Assembly (NCBI GenBank): GCA_037783415.1
Contig: JAZGTN010000064.1
Coordinates: 1,302,001 to 1,366,000 of the forward strand
Source: Leptasterias polaris
Taxonomy: Eukaryota; Echinodermata; Asteroidea; Forcipulatida; Asteriidae
Direction of reading: 5' to 3'
DNA length: 64,000 nucleotides
Shown piece by piece: positions 22,372 to 35,900 of this stretch (the first letter of the stretch is position 1; every line of letters starts with the position of its first letter). The notes under the pieces are model-generated. The model saw nothing but the letters and a program-made list of their open reading frames with translations. It did no database searches and had not been told where the DNA came from. A program made the position numbers and the translations under genes.

Positions 22372-25300
22372 TCAACATGCACAAAAGAAGCATTTCCATC
22401 CAATGACAGCAGCATCACTATCGGGGTTTACACAAGAATTGTGGTATTTCATGGAGCAAACACTACATTTCAATAAATCATCCGTTACATCTTGGCCACA
22501 AATGGCACAAATATAGATTGGTGGGTATGGGGACTTTGAGAGCAGTCTACGCTTTGCAGGCTGAGGCAGTGAGGCACTTTGATTTTGCAAAGTGTTCAAA
22601 GGCAGTACACCAGTGCATGACTTTGCATAGTCGTGATCAAGAAGCTCTTCACTTGCACTGCATTTTGCGTAGCTGTGATCAAGAAAATCTTCACTTGCAC
22701 TGCATGCCATGGAGCCTGATATCAATTCTGGACCAACAAATTTGAGCCAGAAATACTCGGCTCTTTCAACCATGTCATTAAAGAGATCTGAATCAAATTC
22801 AATGCGCTCAAGGTGACTGCCTTTTGAGGTGTAGACAAAAAAGTCCCCGTACCCTACTTCCAAGATTCCCATTTGGAATTGAATCTGAAAATAATAATGA
22901 GATGTTCGAGACAGCTGACACTGACCATTCTGAGCTTTAACCAAATGCTTATAATTATCACTGGTTGGAATTTCTGATTTCAGTGAATAGGGACACTTGA
23001 TTTCACATACACCCCTCCCGTGACACCTGCAGGAAATAACAAGGTCTGGGGATGCACCAAGAAACTGCTTCTTGTTAGAAATAATCAGACCACTATCTTT
23101 TCCTTGGAATTTCTTGTGTTGTCTAGCTATTAACTTCTTATAGCCCTGTTTTGCATGCGGTTCTGTTGAATTGCCATATCTCATGGCAACTGTTTTGGGA
23201 ACATTTTTATAACCCATTATTGCTTTGATCAATGAGGAACAATCAAGTGTGGGATCTCGCTTCAATGACGCAACCCGTGTAAATACATTATGAATTTTGC
23301 TTGCAGTTATCCTTCCTTGCCGATGTTCAAACCACTCACTGGAAGATGACTGACAGACCGTGAGTTCACTCACAGTACTAATATCTTCTTTTGTCAGACA
23401 AACCTTAGTGACAAGCTCATTGGCATCCACATAGTTACAATGCTTTGCTGCTGCTAACAATGTTAAAGGACCAGATACAAGTTTTTTCTTGGGAAATGGT
23501 ATGGCATCCATCATTTGGCGGTAGCAAGAGTCCGGTGCACATCTTCTGACTGCTTTGTCTAGCTGATCAAATGCATCTGCTATTTTTGTTTTGCTGGATG
23601 TTGGTGTGAATTCTGCATTCCGCTTTGACACTGACTCAACAAAGTTGTCTCTGTCTGAAAAGTTATTAAAAAATAAGTATTATTGGATAAATAAAAGGTT
23701 AATTGTTCCCAGGTGCTGCTGACACTTGTGTGTGGGAAACAATCGGCAAATTCTGGCTAAATTGCGGAAGAAATGCACCGTTAGCACTGTTGACATTCTC
23801 ATACGTTTCAGAAAGTGATCACACAAGCATGCAACTTTTCAAAGAACTGGCAATAGATTCACTAACTAAATAAAGAACATACCCTGGTTGAAATACTGGT
23901 CTTTAGTCCAATTTTGATCAGTTAAGAGAACAGGAGTCCTTACAGAAGCTGCCTTGGAGGGAACATCCCATTTGCTGCGAGAGGATGTGCAGGCTGACTC
24001 ACCGGTTCTGACAGTATGCTCAATCTTGAAAAGAAGCCCCGCAACATGGTTGCATGTTCCAAACAGCCTGAAATTGTTTAATTGAGTTTAATGTAGCACA
24101 TTATTGCGACTACTCAACTCAGTTTTAAACAGGGCCCAGTTTCATAGAGCTGCTTAACGGCTGATTTTCTGCTTACTGTGCGACTTCCATTTCATAGCAA
24201 TGCTAATATTTCTGCTACAGTAAGCACGAAAATGTGCTTAGCGTTAAGCAGCGCTATGAAATTGGGCCCTGGATAATGAATCTCATTTGCTAATCGCATT
24301 CAATCTATAAAATAACATTAACAAAAGCATGTACATTGTAAAAAAATGCACACATAAACAAACAATTTTATTTTTAATGAGATAATAAAGTTAACTTACC
24401 CAGCTGGGCAGGTACAGTATGCAGAAACCACTTTTCCACCTGGTCCTCCATCATGAGATTCCTTCTCTACTGCTGCCCAAACTTGATATGGGGATCCTGA
24501 CTTCATGGAGGGCTTCACCTTGGTACTCAGGAAGCAGACCCTCGCATTTGGGCTGATCGGGTGATAAAAGACTACATCTACCCATCCACAGGAGAAGTAT
24601 CTGAAAGAGGATCAGTGAACATTCTAATCCTTTGTGTATTCAAACCAAAGAATTTCTACATGGATAAATTATTATGGCTAATATCGAAAAACCCTCAGTA
24701 ACAATAATTACCTTCAACATTGTTTTTCTGTCTACTTGTTGGCAAGTATAAACAGAAACATTAACGCACTGAAATCTCCCAAAACAATCAACTGTTGGGT
24801 AGCATAACGAACAGTCAAATCTGAAACACAAGAAAAACATTGCAAAAACAATAACAAAACATGGAAATAACAAAAGCTAAAAGCATAAATATTAAAACGG
24901 AATGAAAATGCAGTAACACAGAAAAAATTATTTCTCGGTTACTACAATATTCAACAAAGCAAAACCAACAAGTGAAGAGACCAGACAGCGAAGGTTAATT
25001 CTTGTACACTTCCCCATCATTCATTCAGTGACCAAAATTTGTTCAAATGATTCAAACTATTCAATAAAATGCAAGCTATAAAGAGATTTTCACTCACCTA
25101 TATGCTTTGCCTTGTTTGTACTCATTACAAATTTGATGGTATAATTCAGCAGGAGTGTGCAATCTCAAATACTCAGCAATATCCAAAAAGAATATGTGAG
25201 GCCAGTGGCACTTTGCTCCTTCATCTAGCCAGCCAGATAGTGTAAATGGATCTGGTAATGTGTAGTCTCCCACTGCAAGTTTTGCCTTGTACTCCACTAG

Positions 25301-26606
25301 ATTGCACCGGATAATGTGCTCTTCTTTACTGGAAACTGGCACGCCAAGTTCCCACGTAATGAAAGCACTGAAAAAGTTGAGATAAATGACAAAACATGTT
25401 CTTCAGTAAAGTGATCTCTATGTTTGGCACGATCTCGGACAATCTGCACGATGGGTCAATTACTGAAAGATATCTTGGACTTTACTTTCCTTTTTAAAAA
25501 AATCCCCAGAATTATAAATTATAAGGAAAGGTATTCGACTGGTGACATCTAAATCGATCGATAGCATCTTGATCAACCGATACCCATCAACCAATGGCGC
25601 AGATCGAAAGTGTATTCTTGATTTGATAGCCTAGTCCACCACAAGCAGATATAGAATGTCTTTAAAATTGAACCCTAATAAGTCGTATACGAAGGTACAG
25701 TCAGTAGTGTAGACTGGTGGTAGAGTGAAAACTAAACTATGCATACACACAAATTTAATTTAAAAATCAAACGACGAATTACATAATTTGTATACGTTTA
25801 GCAATAGCATTAATATAATTGCCCTACCTCAGTCGTGTCATGTAAGAAATGAAGTCATGAAGAATTAACAACTTAAATTTCTAAACTTAAATTCATGCAT
25901 CAACAAACGTTGAATGATGAACTTACCGAGCCACTAATTCCTCCCTTGTTCCAGAAATCAATTTCTTCCTTAACTGCAAAAATTGCTTCAGCGCAATGTC
26001 ACTCCAAATCTGAAAATCTTTAATTGTGCGCCGGGAGAGGTTAATGTCTGCCGTCTGCGGTAAATTCAAAATTGAAAACAAATACTAAATAGGATGCCAA
26101 CATTATTATAATAAAAGAAACACTTTCCATATTAATAATTGAGGTATAATAATATGTTATTTTAAATATTTAGGGCAAGGCAAGAGTAGATCGTTTACCT
26201 CCATATGATATTAAAAACACAACAGTCATGACAGTATTACTAACACAATACTGTAACTGTAAGTACACGGATCCCCCATACTCCAGAGTCCATAGTTAGT
26301 TAGTAGAGTAGTAGTAGCTGTAGCAGTAGTACACACGACGTACACACGGACGGTATCGTACACGTACACACATAAGTCATAACAAATAACATACACAAAG
26401 TTTCGTGTTCAAAAATACGTCTTAATTAACTGGTCGGTTCACGAATGATTATGAAAGAAAACGAACGGATTTTATTATGAACATGAACTACATATTATCT
26501 AGGAAAGAAAAAACTGTTGATCTCGTTAGATTCTCTGGCAAATCACGATCGAAATCGAGCAATACATCACACAAACAAGCATACTTACAGTTGCATTTGC
26601 CGCCAT
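22372..26606 (-). CDS. SAP-SWIM-YqaJ-PHD protein of the ISL2EU-like element (6 exons, intact)
   Basis: Exons on the minus strand: 26606-26589, 26054-25927, 25367-25098, 24600-24400, 24067-23883 and 23654-22372. All junctions are GT/AG and phases join without a stop, giving about 694 residues. Domains: a SAP-like helix pair (about 20-50, KQFLQLRKK...SGTREELVAR), a SWIM zinc finger (about 198-212, CTCPAG...CNH), a YqaJ-type PD-(D/E)XK nuclease (about 375-495, with WFEHRQGRITASK, GNSTEP, GASPD and the E-x-K motif CEIKCP), and a C-terminal PHD finger (about 650-690, CAICG...CSVCSMKYHNSC...CFFC). YqaJ proteins are phage-type exonucleases. In ISL2EU elements the partner is assumed to aid transposition, probably by DNA end processing, but the mechanism is not established. 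The start ATG overlaps a YY1-like AAGATGGCGGC. Every nuclease residue I can recognise is present. Confidence 0.85.
24130..24271. mobile_element. MITE nested in an intron of the YqaJ-domain gene
   Basis: CAGGGCCCAGTTTCATAG at the left and CTATGAAATTGGGCCCTG at the right form an imperfect TIR that continues inward (GCTGCTTAA/TTAAGCAGC). It is 142 bp and lies wholly within the intron between exons 4 and 5. No convincing target duplication. Confidence 0.75.
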
Positions 26607-26681
26607 CTTGAATGTTTTGATCGCAACTTGAAACGGGGCGTGTTCACGCATGCGCATTTCTCGAACTATAAACCCGTGTAT

Positions 26682-26801
26682 TCACGATCACACATAACCT
26701 CAAATAGAAACACGATAGTTTTGTAAACTCACTTGCCAACTTGACTTTGTGGAAGCATTTCGAGCGTTATTTTCATTTGAATTAAAGATTTTGTTATAAT
26801 A
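26682..26801 (+). promoter_or_regulatory. Residual COX15 5' flank / 5' UTR
   Basis: This is the only 120 bp between the right end of the ISL2EU-like element and the COX15 start codon. No TATA box is evident. The natural promoter may have been displaced, or may now lie within or beyond the transposon. Inference from spacing only. Confidence 0.4.
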
Positions 26802-26960
26802 ATGGCCTTGAGCTTCAGGACTACTTTGAGAGGAACTGTAAAGTTATTGAGTTGTCGCGATCCTGAGTTGTTGAAAACGTTTAACACAAGTGGGGTCGTC
26901 AGGTACGGGAAACAGCAGTGCATAACAACACATAATCAAGTTAATACCCAACTGGTTTCG
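26802..26960 (+). CDS. COX15: COX15 exon 1: mitochondrial targeting presequence
   Basis: 53 codons from ATG to a G|GTAAGT donor. The product begins [16 protein letters not shown] and is rich in Arg, Lys, Ser and Thr with almost no acidic residues at its N-terminus, typical of a matrix presequence. It ends in phase 0 and joins exon 2 ([10 protein letters not shown]). I found no better first exon. Cross-species conservation is not expected here, so the call rests on composition, splice site and frame. Confidence 0.8.
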
Positions 26961-29900
26961 GTAAGTTAACTCAGAATGGTCAGATGGTCGTCAGAGCACA
27001 GAGCTACTTGCTCTATGATCAGACTAATCAGAGTGATATACGGAGGGAAGGGATAGGGGGGGGGGGGTACTCCTAGAACTATGAAGTTCATTCCGCTATC
27101 GTCTCCATTACCCTCATAAAATGAGTCATAGAGTAACATGTAGGCCCTACAAAATCCTATTCGAAACTTTTTTCCCTTCACGTTTCTGCACCTACAGTTA
27201 ATTTCCCAAACGGAGACGATAGCGGAATGAACCTCATAGTTCTAGGAGTAGGGGGGGGGGGGGGGGGGGGGGGGGTACTTCTAGAAACTATAATAAGGCT
27301 CCCCCGTGAGCCTTATAGGGGTCTAACATTTTGGGCCTCCTTAACCGTTAACGCTATATTAATTATTATATAGCCTACACTACGTTTTCAAAATGGTCGT
27401 TGAATGATAGGTGAACATTTTATGGTCGTTAGCCAGCAATAACTAACTTCAGTTTCCTTTGTACTACACAGCTAAAACTTTCCCATCACACTAAATATAC
27501 ATTCAGTTTGCATGTATGTCTTGCCTTTTTGTTGAGTTACATGCAAAAACATCTTCAAAAAATGTAATTTACCATGCAATACTCATGGTTGTTTTGCTCT
27601 TTATCGTGGCACTCACGCGGCGTTCATGCATTGCGCAAAAATTAAGACAGCGCGGTGTACGCAGAGCCGGCGCACACCGCGCTGTCTTTAGGCTCCGCGC
27701 ACACCACGCAGTCTTAATTTTTGCCTTGGGTGTTTTGGATGTTCAAGCAAATAACCTTTTAAAAACAAATTTCAAACAATAATTGTGCGACTTACTCCGA
27801 ATTACTTTCCTCGATGTGTACTGAGCGCAGCCATCTTGGAATGATCCCAATCATGCCAATCATATCACGACGTCATCAGCCGGCCGGGCTGTGGCCGGAG
27901 CGGATACGTAAAGCAGCCATTGAAATGTTCGCAGCCTCACTCCTGCGGGGAGTGAACACTAAGACAGATGAGCAATGTATTCTCGTCGCAGTGCCTGGTA
28001 ACCAGTGCTTTTTTAAACAGTCGCTGATTTAATCCATTACCCAGAATGCATCGCGACGATGACGCGGTGAGGGGGCAGAGGTCAAATTTTCAGAGTTGAC
28101 CCGATAAATGCGAGCTGTTGATGGTGTGCTGGATGGTTTCTCCGATGGTTTCTCCGATTGTTGACTTAAAAAATCTTTAATTTGGAGCACAAAACATGAC
28201 CGTGACTACAATACATGTAAATGCCTGATGTTGCATCTTAGACATATCAAGAAGCCAGTAGGCAGTTTTTAAGCTATTTTGTTGGGTATTTTTGTCATTC
28301 TGCGGCATTTTTTGTGGCTTGGTGTGGGAAAATCATAAAAAGTCGCATCCCCTTAAGGTGATCCCCTGGCTGCCGCTTCCCAGGTTGTATCGTATACTTG
28401 GGTGTGATCCCTGGCTACACGGCAGTTTGCAGTTGAATGGCTTCTGACTGGCACCCCCCGAGCAAAGATATTGACAAAATAGGGAGACCGCCAACATAGG
28501 GCTAGATAGCTCAGTTGGTAGAGCGCCGGCACGTTAAACCGGAGTTCGTTGGTTCAAATCCCGCTCTAGTCAATTTTTCTTTGTTCAACCCAAAATCAAA
28601 TTGAGGTTTCTCGTCGTTATGTAAAATAGTTAGCTGGGGCGCTAGTTTTATCGCATCAAACTTTTGAAGAAAAAAAAACACTGGGTCTAGTCGGGGCCCA
28701 TTCATTGTGAAGCTATTTTATTATTAAGCGATAACAAATTAAAAGCGCATTCTCTACGGGCGGGTCGGCAGTTTAAACCAGCTAAAAATGTGTTCAACTA
28801 ACTCTTAGTCTAAGCCACTCCTAGAACTTTGAGGTTCGTTCCGCTATTGTCCCCACAAGACGATAGCAGAAAGAATCTTGTAGTTCTAGGAGTAACTCTT
28901 ACATGTACATGTAGCTTGCCCGTGGTGCTTTGGATGTTAAACAAATAACCTTATAAAAAGATATTTCAAACAACAATTGTGCGGTCCACTCAATTACTTC
29001 CTCGATGTGTACAGAGCGCGGCTGTTCCGTCCCAACTTGACAATCGTCCAAACTATAGTTGGGACCGGTCCCAACTTGAGTGTTCAAGTTGGGGTGTCCC
29101 AACTGTAGTTGGGATCGCCCATAGAACTCTACAGGATAGCCTCTACGAAAGCGAACCATGATCGATCGTGGGGGCTGTGACATGCTGGCGGGGAGCTCCC
29201 ACTGCCACCACCGCGATCAGCAGTGGGTGGGAAGGGCGGTCTCAATTTTTTTATCAAATTTGGCGCTGGGACTAAATTTACTGAAGTAAGTACTAAATTA
29301 CTTAGTGTTGACTTCAATATTGTCACACACTTTCACAATGCTTTCACACATACAACTTGCAACAACCATTCAATAAATGCACTGAGAGCTCCGATCCTGC
29401 TCCGCTGGTACCCTGTATAATTACTACTATCCCAACTATAGTTGGGACGCCCCAACTTTAACACTCAAGTTGGGACCAGTCCCAACTATAGTTGGTGCGA
29501 TTGTCAAGTTGGGGCAGAACACGGCCATTTTGGAATGATCCCAATTATGCAAATCAAATCAAAACGTCACCAGCCGGCCGGGCTGTGGGCCGAGCGAGGG
29601 TGCGGACATTTCAATGGTTGATTTACGTATCCGCTCCGCCAACAGCCCTGCCGGCTGATGACGTCCTGATTTTTTATCGCTTAGCTTCACATGGGCCTTG
29701 ACGTGTGGCCAAGGATTCAGCTTGGTCACACAAGTGGGGCTAGGAAGTACATTGTAGCATTGTAGTAAGCTACCCTATATTTTAATGATGACAAATGGAC
29801 AATGCAAAAACTAAAAAGAGAATAATAATAAATGAAGAAATCAAAATTGGGAAAGGGAGGTCGCACAACTGCGGACAACAACTTTTATTGGTTTATGTTT

Positions 29901-32900
29901 GAACGTGGCTTGTCATTGTCAATGGTGGGCCATTGAAATTAAATTTGCCATGTTCAGGGTGTGTAGGCCTGCTTGAATGTCTTGTTGTCAGGATGAAGTC
30001 AATTCCGTTCAGGTGAATGATATGATAACAGTCTTTGTATGTAGTGTTGACTTTGTAAGAATAGGGTTCAGATTGACTTGTCAAAACCTGGCTGGATGAA
30101 TATATTGAGAGGTCAGTTGGTCTTTGATGTTATTTGGTGTGATACTGTGTGTCTCTTTGTAAAGTGTAGTCAGTCTGAGTTTGGTACTACAGTCCTGAAG
30201 TGTCTCTCACTCCAACGTTTTTAGAATTTTGGTGTTGCTTGACTCACGACTGTAATTGCACAAAGTAAATCTGCCAGCCAGATGTTGAATTATTTCAAGC
30301 TTCCCAGCTTGTAGTCCCAGTCCAACAGTATGGGTGTTGAGTTACCATATGGTATTGGATTCTGTAATAGACATGTTAAAGTGTTGAAGGGTAAGTTACT
30401 TGTAATCACTCTAAGGAGTTAGGTATGGCAGCCTATGCAAGAGGTCTATCTCTGGTCGTACTAATGAAAAATTTGCTCATATTCAATTCATGTACATGTA
30501 CATGAACCAAGTGTTGTTTTATTTAATTAATAATAGATAAGACACAGTGCAACGTCGGCTTTCACCGCTTGTTGTTCAAAGAAGGTTGGTCTTCTCACCC
30601 GGTGGAGCCCACAGTTTAAGTCTTCTAGTGTCTTAAGATTCAGTACCAGGTCATCTAAGGTAAGGTTAATTCCAAGGTCATGGTGGCAAGTTATAACTGA
30701 ATAGTTTCCGAACTGTGACTCCAGTATGAATTCAGTAACATGAGGACTTTTTAATTTCAGGGGGTTGTCCTTGGGGAAAGGAAAGTTGGGAATGGGTTTG
30801 GGGTGAAAGGTCAAAGTCGTGGTGGTGAGTTATAACTGAATGGTTTCCGACTGTAAATTCCAGTATGAAGTGACATTTGAAGCAGGGAGGTGCCCTCGGG
30901 GAAGGGAAAGTTGGGATTGTTGTTTTGGGGAGGGGAGATGTCAAAGGTCAAGGTCACATTGGCAAGTTATAGCGTAATGGTTTCCTGACTAATAATCCAG
31001 TATGAAGTGACATTTGAACTTGTAACATGGGTGGGGGTTAGCGCTAGTGGGGGTTCCCCTTGGAAAGTTTGGATTGTTTTATTTGGGATTGCTGTGGAGA
31101 TGAAAAGGTGTGAGGTCAAATGTCAAAGATTCCCTGACAGTAACTCCATCTTTGGCATGATAGGAGAGGGGTCGCCCTTGAGGAGAGGAAATTTACAGTC
31201 CATTTGAGTTTTAAAAAGTCATAAGGTCACAGTGCATCGTACCCTTCCCTTATGATAGTTTTTTTTCATGAAACATGGATGGAGAGTTGCCCTCGAGTTA
31301 AAGCAACTTGAGGTTGTTTTAAAGTCAACAGATCAAATGTCAAGGTCACAGTGCTCAGGTATAATAACATGGTTTGTGGATATCTTTGGTTACTGGTAGC
31401 TAGAATATACAAGGGCTGGGGGATTTCAACAGCATTGCAGTTATTTTTGTCTCTGTCCCTTTCTGTCACAGCCCAGGCTGAATGTGAGTGGTCGTAATCA
31501 AAGTGGTGTAGCAGCTGAAGCAGAGGCTGCTGGGACAGTCATCCCATCACACGCCCAGAAGATTGTAGGGGGCTGGTTGTTGGGATGCTGTGGCATGGTT
31601 GTGGGAGCAGTTGTCCTGGGTGGTGTTACAAGGTGGGTGATTACTCCCTGGTTTCCAAAGTACTTTTGTAATTTGCTGTATAAGCCTATGTGAAAACCAG
31701 ATGTCAAATTAAGTTGACAGTATATTGTTTCTAAAAACTGTTCCAATTCAGTGGTTGCTTTTGACAAGCATGATCTTATTTAGCCAGCAATTTTCTAGAA
31801 ACTTTGCAGTAAATATGGCTTAGAAGCAGGGTTGTGCTGAGAAGCTTGGTTGTCTACAGATTTTGAAGTAGCAGGTGAAAAAAAATAAGTAGCAAGTTTT
31901 CTCAAAGGACTGAACGAGTGCAAGCGCAAAGCGCGTTGCCCCTACGGCGTGGGCTCCGGGGCCCGCCCAAGGGCCCCAAATTTTTTTTGGGGATTCTAGA
32001 TGCTCTGTGGTGCAATCTGAGCAATTTCTGGCTTAATCCATTAAATCAATTTTTTCTTTAAATCATCACATTTTTTGTTACATTGACTCCTGAACCTACC
32101 ATAGATTTTGATTTCAGTAGGGAAGGGTTGTTAGTACGATTACAAGATATTTGTCGGGAGTTTCTCTCAAATTCATAGTGCAAAATTTGGAAAAAATAAA
32201 GTATATATTTTACTTCCTACAATAATTACTACTTTACTTACACCTTTCTTCTTTCCCAAACTGGATCCAACGACCGGTGCCAGGTGACGTACACATGCGC
32301 GACCGTATTGCGCGTACCTGCCGCGTGACTGACGTAGCCGGTAATTTCAGTAGTCGTTGTCTCCTTCCCGTGCTCTTAAATTGTCAGACAATGTTTTTTG
32401 GATTGTGAACAGAAGACCCTCTTCTCCCCCTCTGTCAACCCTTCCATATACTTGCTGCCGCTCAAATAGTGAACAATTCTTTAAAACGATTTGTACGTTC
32501 AACACTAATAGCTATAGAGCTTGTGGACGCCGCCATGACAGCTTCTGCGAGAGTCTAGAGAGTAGAGGAACACTCAGTGCGAAACAAAATAGACTGCTTT
32601 CGCTTGCTGCGCGCAGGCATGACATGACGTAATGTTATTATTTTGGTCATCTGGAACGGTTAGTACGCCGGAATGCTCAGTGCGTGACACCAGGTTTTGC
32701 ACGCCAGAGGTGTGGGGCCATCACTGCGACACTGTGCACGTGTCTTGTTTTGATGGTGTCGTCATACCTGCGCCCACCGTGGTAATCGAATGACAATGTT
32801 TTTGGGGTTTTTTTAAAAATAAGATCGTATTTTTTTAACTTTAGCACACCGAAAAACACAGAAAAAAGATGCTGGCAACCATCTTGAAAAATAACCCGCA

Positions 32901-35900
32901 CGGTTGTCTTGAAAAGTAAGTTGGGCGAACATTTTTGAAAAAAGAAAGGCCCTCCTTCCTGGCAGGATGCTAAACATGTTTTTCCCCTTATGTACATGTG
33001 CACTAACCCCCGCGGGCACGATGTTCTTTGCTGATCAAGTTTTAAAATACAAAATGGTATTGGGCCACCAAATTGTCTGGCGGTCCAGTAACTTTTTTTT
33101 TTCTACTGTCCCTGCCGGCTAGTGAGCAGTGTAGTTGAATTTCGACCCCTGACATGTAGGACATCGTGTATTAAATTTGTACCTGACTACTATGTTTGGG
33201 CATTACAGGAACCCTGTGAAATTTGAGCCTAATTTCATTTGGTCATGCAGAAAGACTTGAGGCCCTAACTAATGCTCAGGTTTGTTTTGCTCCCCGTCAC
33301 CTACCCCGCAGGTTGACAGAATCAGGATTATCCATGACTGACTGGCACCTTATAAAAGGAATGAAACCACCCAGAACTCAAGAAGAATGGCAGGCTGAGT
33401 TTGATAGATATAAACAGTTTCCTGAATACAAATAGTAAGATATTTATTTATCATGTTTAGGTTCCGAATCTTAAGGAATTATTATCATCAAAAAAACTTG
33501 AAACCTTGATTGTGAGATATACAACAGTAAGATATACTATATTGCATGGTCCAATCACAACCAGAGTATTGCGTAGTTCTAACTCCGTGTATTGAGCTAA
33601 TTTAAGCTGTGTGTCAAGGTTTTTTCAAGAAAAAATTGTTATCACGCGCACACTCATGGAATATGGGAAAATATAAATAATATTTTCCCAGTAATAGTTT
33701 GACAGTCATATTTTTTTGTAATACTGTTAAATTGCTACCAACATGCTAAAATTTAGTCACATTTCTTAATATTTAGCTGATCACTGCTAGTAGTAAACAG
33801 TGCTATTGAAAAGAGAGACAGTAAAAGAAAACCCAACAAGTTTATGAATTTGTTACCGGAAAGCTGACATGGTATTTAGTTACTACCCGTATGTGTACCA
33901 GTTATCCCAATATTTATTAATCAGGGTATTTTTGTGGCGTTTGTAAAAACCAGAAGGAATGTTTGAAAAGTACATAGTAATATTCGTATACAAAATAATC
34001 TGCCATCTTTTACAGTGTGCATCGTGACATCACCCTCAGTGAGTTTAAATGGATATGGCGAATGGAGTATGCTCATCGAATGTGGGGGCGCACCATTGGC
34101 CTGGTCTTTCTTCTTCCAGCTGCTTATTTCTGGAAGAAAGGTTGGCTGTCTAAAGGAATGAAGCCAAGAGTGTTGATATATGGATCTCTCCTCCTGTTCC
34201 AGGTATTCTAGCATAGTATTGATCTGAATAATCTATTGGGACTTTGACATGCAATCATGTCAACTTTAACAGATGGGAATATTTTTCTGGAGAATTTGTG
34301 TTTGTAATGCACTTTAAATAAATCACTGAATTTCAGATTTGAAATAATAATCCTTTACTTTAAAAAAAAGTAAATGAAGCTTCTTAGTTTACTGTGGGTT
34401 TTCCAAAATTTGCTGTGACTACCCATGGGTTGAATGTTGGGTTTCTTTTTTGTTTGAGTATTGTTTTCAAAATGAAAACCTGACTAAATGAAGTGAATAC
34501 AGCTAATGTGATATTTGGCACTGGGATTTACAGTTCTATTTCTGGAAGTTTTGCATGGAAACCTTCTTTGTTCACCATGACTTGGCCTTCCCCTCGGTAA
34601 GCCTTTTTCAATAATCGGCCATTGTTTGCTGAAACAATCTTCCAATCTACATAAAAAGTACATTTTATAGATCTTTAGTAATCTTGATTTGTAAGACAAA
34701 AAAAAGGAATGTCTGGAATTGGTCATAACACAACATTCCGAGAATTATTTCAACTATTGATTTCAGTGCCTTTTGTCCCTGTCTGAAACAGGCCATTGAA
34801 GTTTGACGCATTGAGTGCATTCACGGTGAATGCAACACAATGAGCTTTCAGAGCAAGTCTACTTGTCCAAAATAAAACATTTTAGGCTTCTCATCATGCT
34901 AACTGCAACTCATACATGGACACTTTACATTTACATGTCATCTGACATGTACATGTACATGTAGCAGTTACATTCTTGAGTAAGAAAAAACACAGAAAGT
35001 CCAGTGCTTCATTATATGTACATTGCTGTGAGGCTAACATTTTGCAGTTGCTTCCTCAAAAAGATAAATACAGTATTGTTATGGAGAAGATTTCCAGCAA
35101 TGTATTTCTTTGTTATTTATTTTGCTATGTCTCCTTGTGTGCAGGGTCTTCTAGGCTGGTATATGGTCAAGAGTGGACTGAAGGAGCCTCAGCCAACAGA
35201 CATGCCAAGGGTCAGTCAGTACAGGCTGGCTGCTCATCTCGGCTCAGCATTTGCTCTGTACTCTCTGATGCTGTGGGGAGGAATGTCACACGTGCTGCAA
35301 TACAGACCAGTAAGAATGAGTCTTAAAATGTCACTCAGTCATGTCAGTATTGGAACTTTTTAGGGTAGTGGAGGAGATTTTTGTACTTTCCTTGTTGAAA
35401 AAAAACCCAACTGTATTATAGGAAGGGTAGGCTACCGTGCTTTTTAAGTTAATTTCTTCCTGGAAATGATTAGGTGAAAGACATTGCAGCTTTTTCCTTT
35501 TCTAACAGCACCAACTGCATTCATTTGCTTTGATGTTATTCTTCTAGATAGCCAGTAGTAAGTACCTACCATTGTTGAGGAAGTGTGCACACGGGACAAT
35601 GGCCCTGGTGTTTGTCACAGCACTATCAGGTATGAACTCTAGTGTTTTTTCTGGTGACTTTTAAATCGTGGGGCTCCAAGTAAATTGAAAGGGGCTTTAA
35701 AAAAGACGAAGAACTTGTTAAAGATGAAACAAGTCTTGAGTTGGGCAGAAACCAAAGCTATGAGTTTTAAAACAACTTTTTGTTCAAATTCCGAATAGAA
35801 ACTTAGTGATGCTATACAGTAGGTGGTGGCAGGGAAATCTGGTAAAACAACATTTTCTGAACAAAGGGTTTATTTCATAAAATAATGTCCCGTCATGAGT

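Larger units (their letters stand above)
17872..26679. mobile_element. ISL2EU-like (IS4EU) DNA transposon, complete, two genes
   Basis: The ends ACACGGGTTTATAGTTCG (left) and its exact inverse complement (right, 26662-26679) form an 18-bp terminal inverted repeat. The dinucleotide AT flanks both ends (17870-17871, 26680-26681), fitting a 2-bp duplication. Inside are a THAP plus DDE_Tnp_4-type transposase on the plus strand and, convergent to it, a SAP/SWIM/YqaJ/PHD protein on the minus strand. This two-gene content is what I know of the ISL2EU superfamily. A GCCGCCATCTT motif (YY1-like) lies next to both ends. The element holds a nested MITE at 24130-24271 and a shared repeat at 18827-19025. 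It ends about 120 bp before the COX15 start codon. Confidence 0.85.

Noticed and set aside
28500..28572. Possible functional tRNA gene
   Set aside because: A tRNA-like fold exists, but the anticodon arm is mismatched, the base before the anticodon is C rather than T, and the unit is repeated with common 3' and 5' non-tRNA flanks, so it is a SINE.
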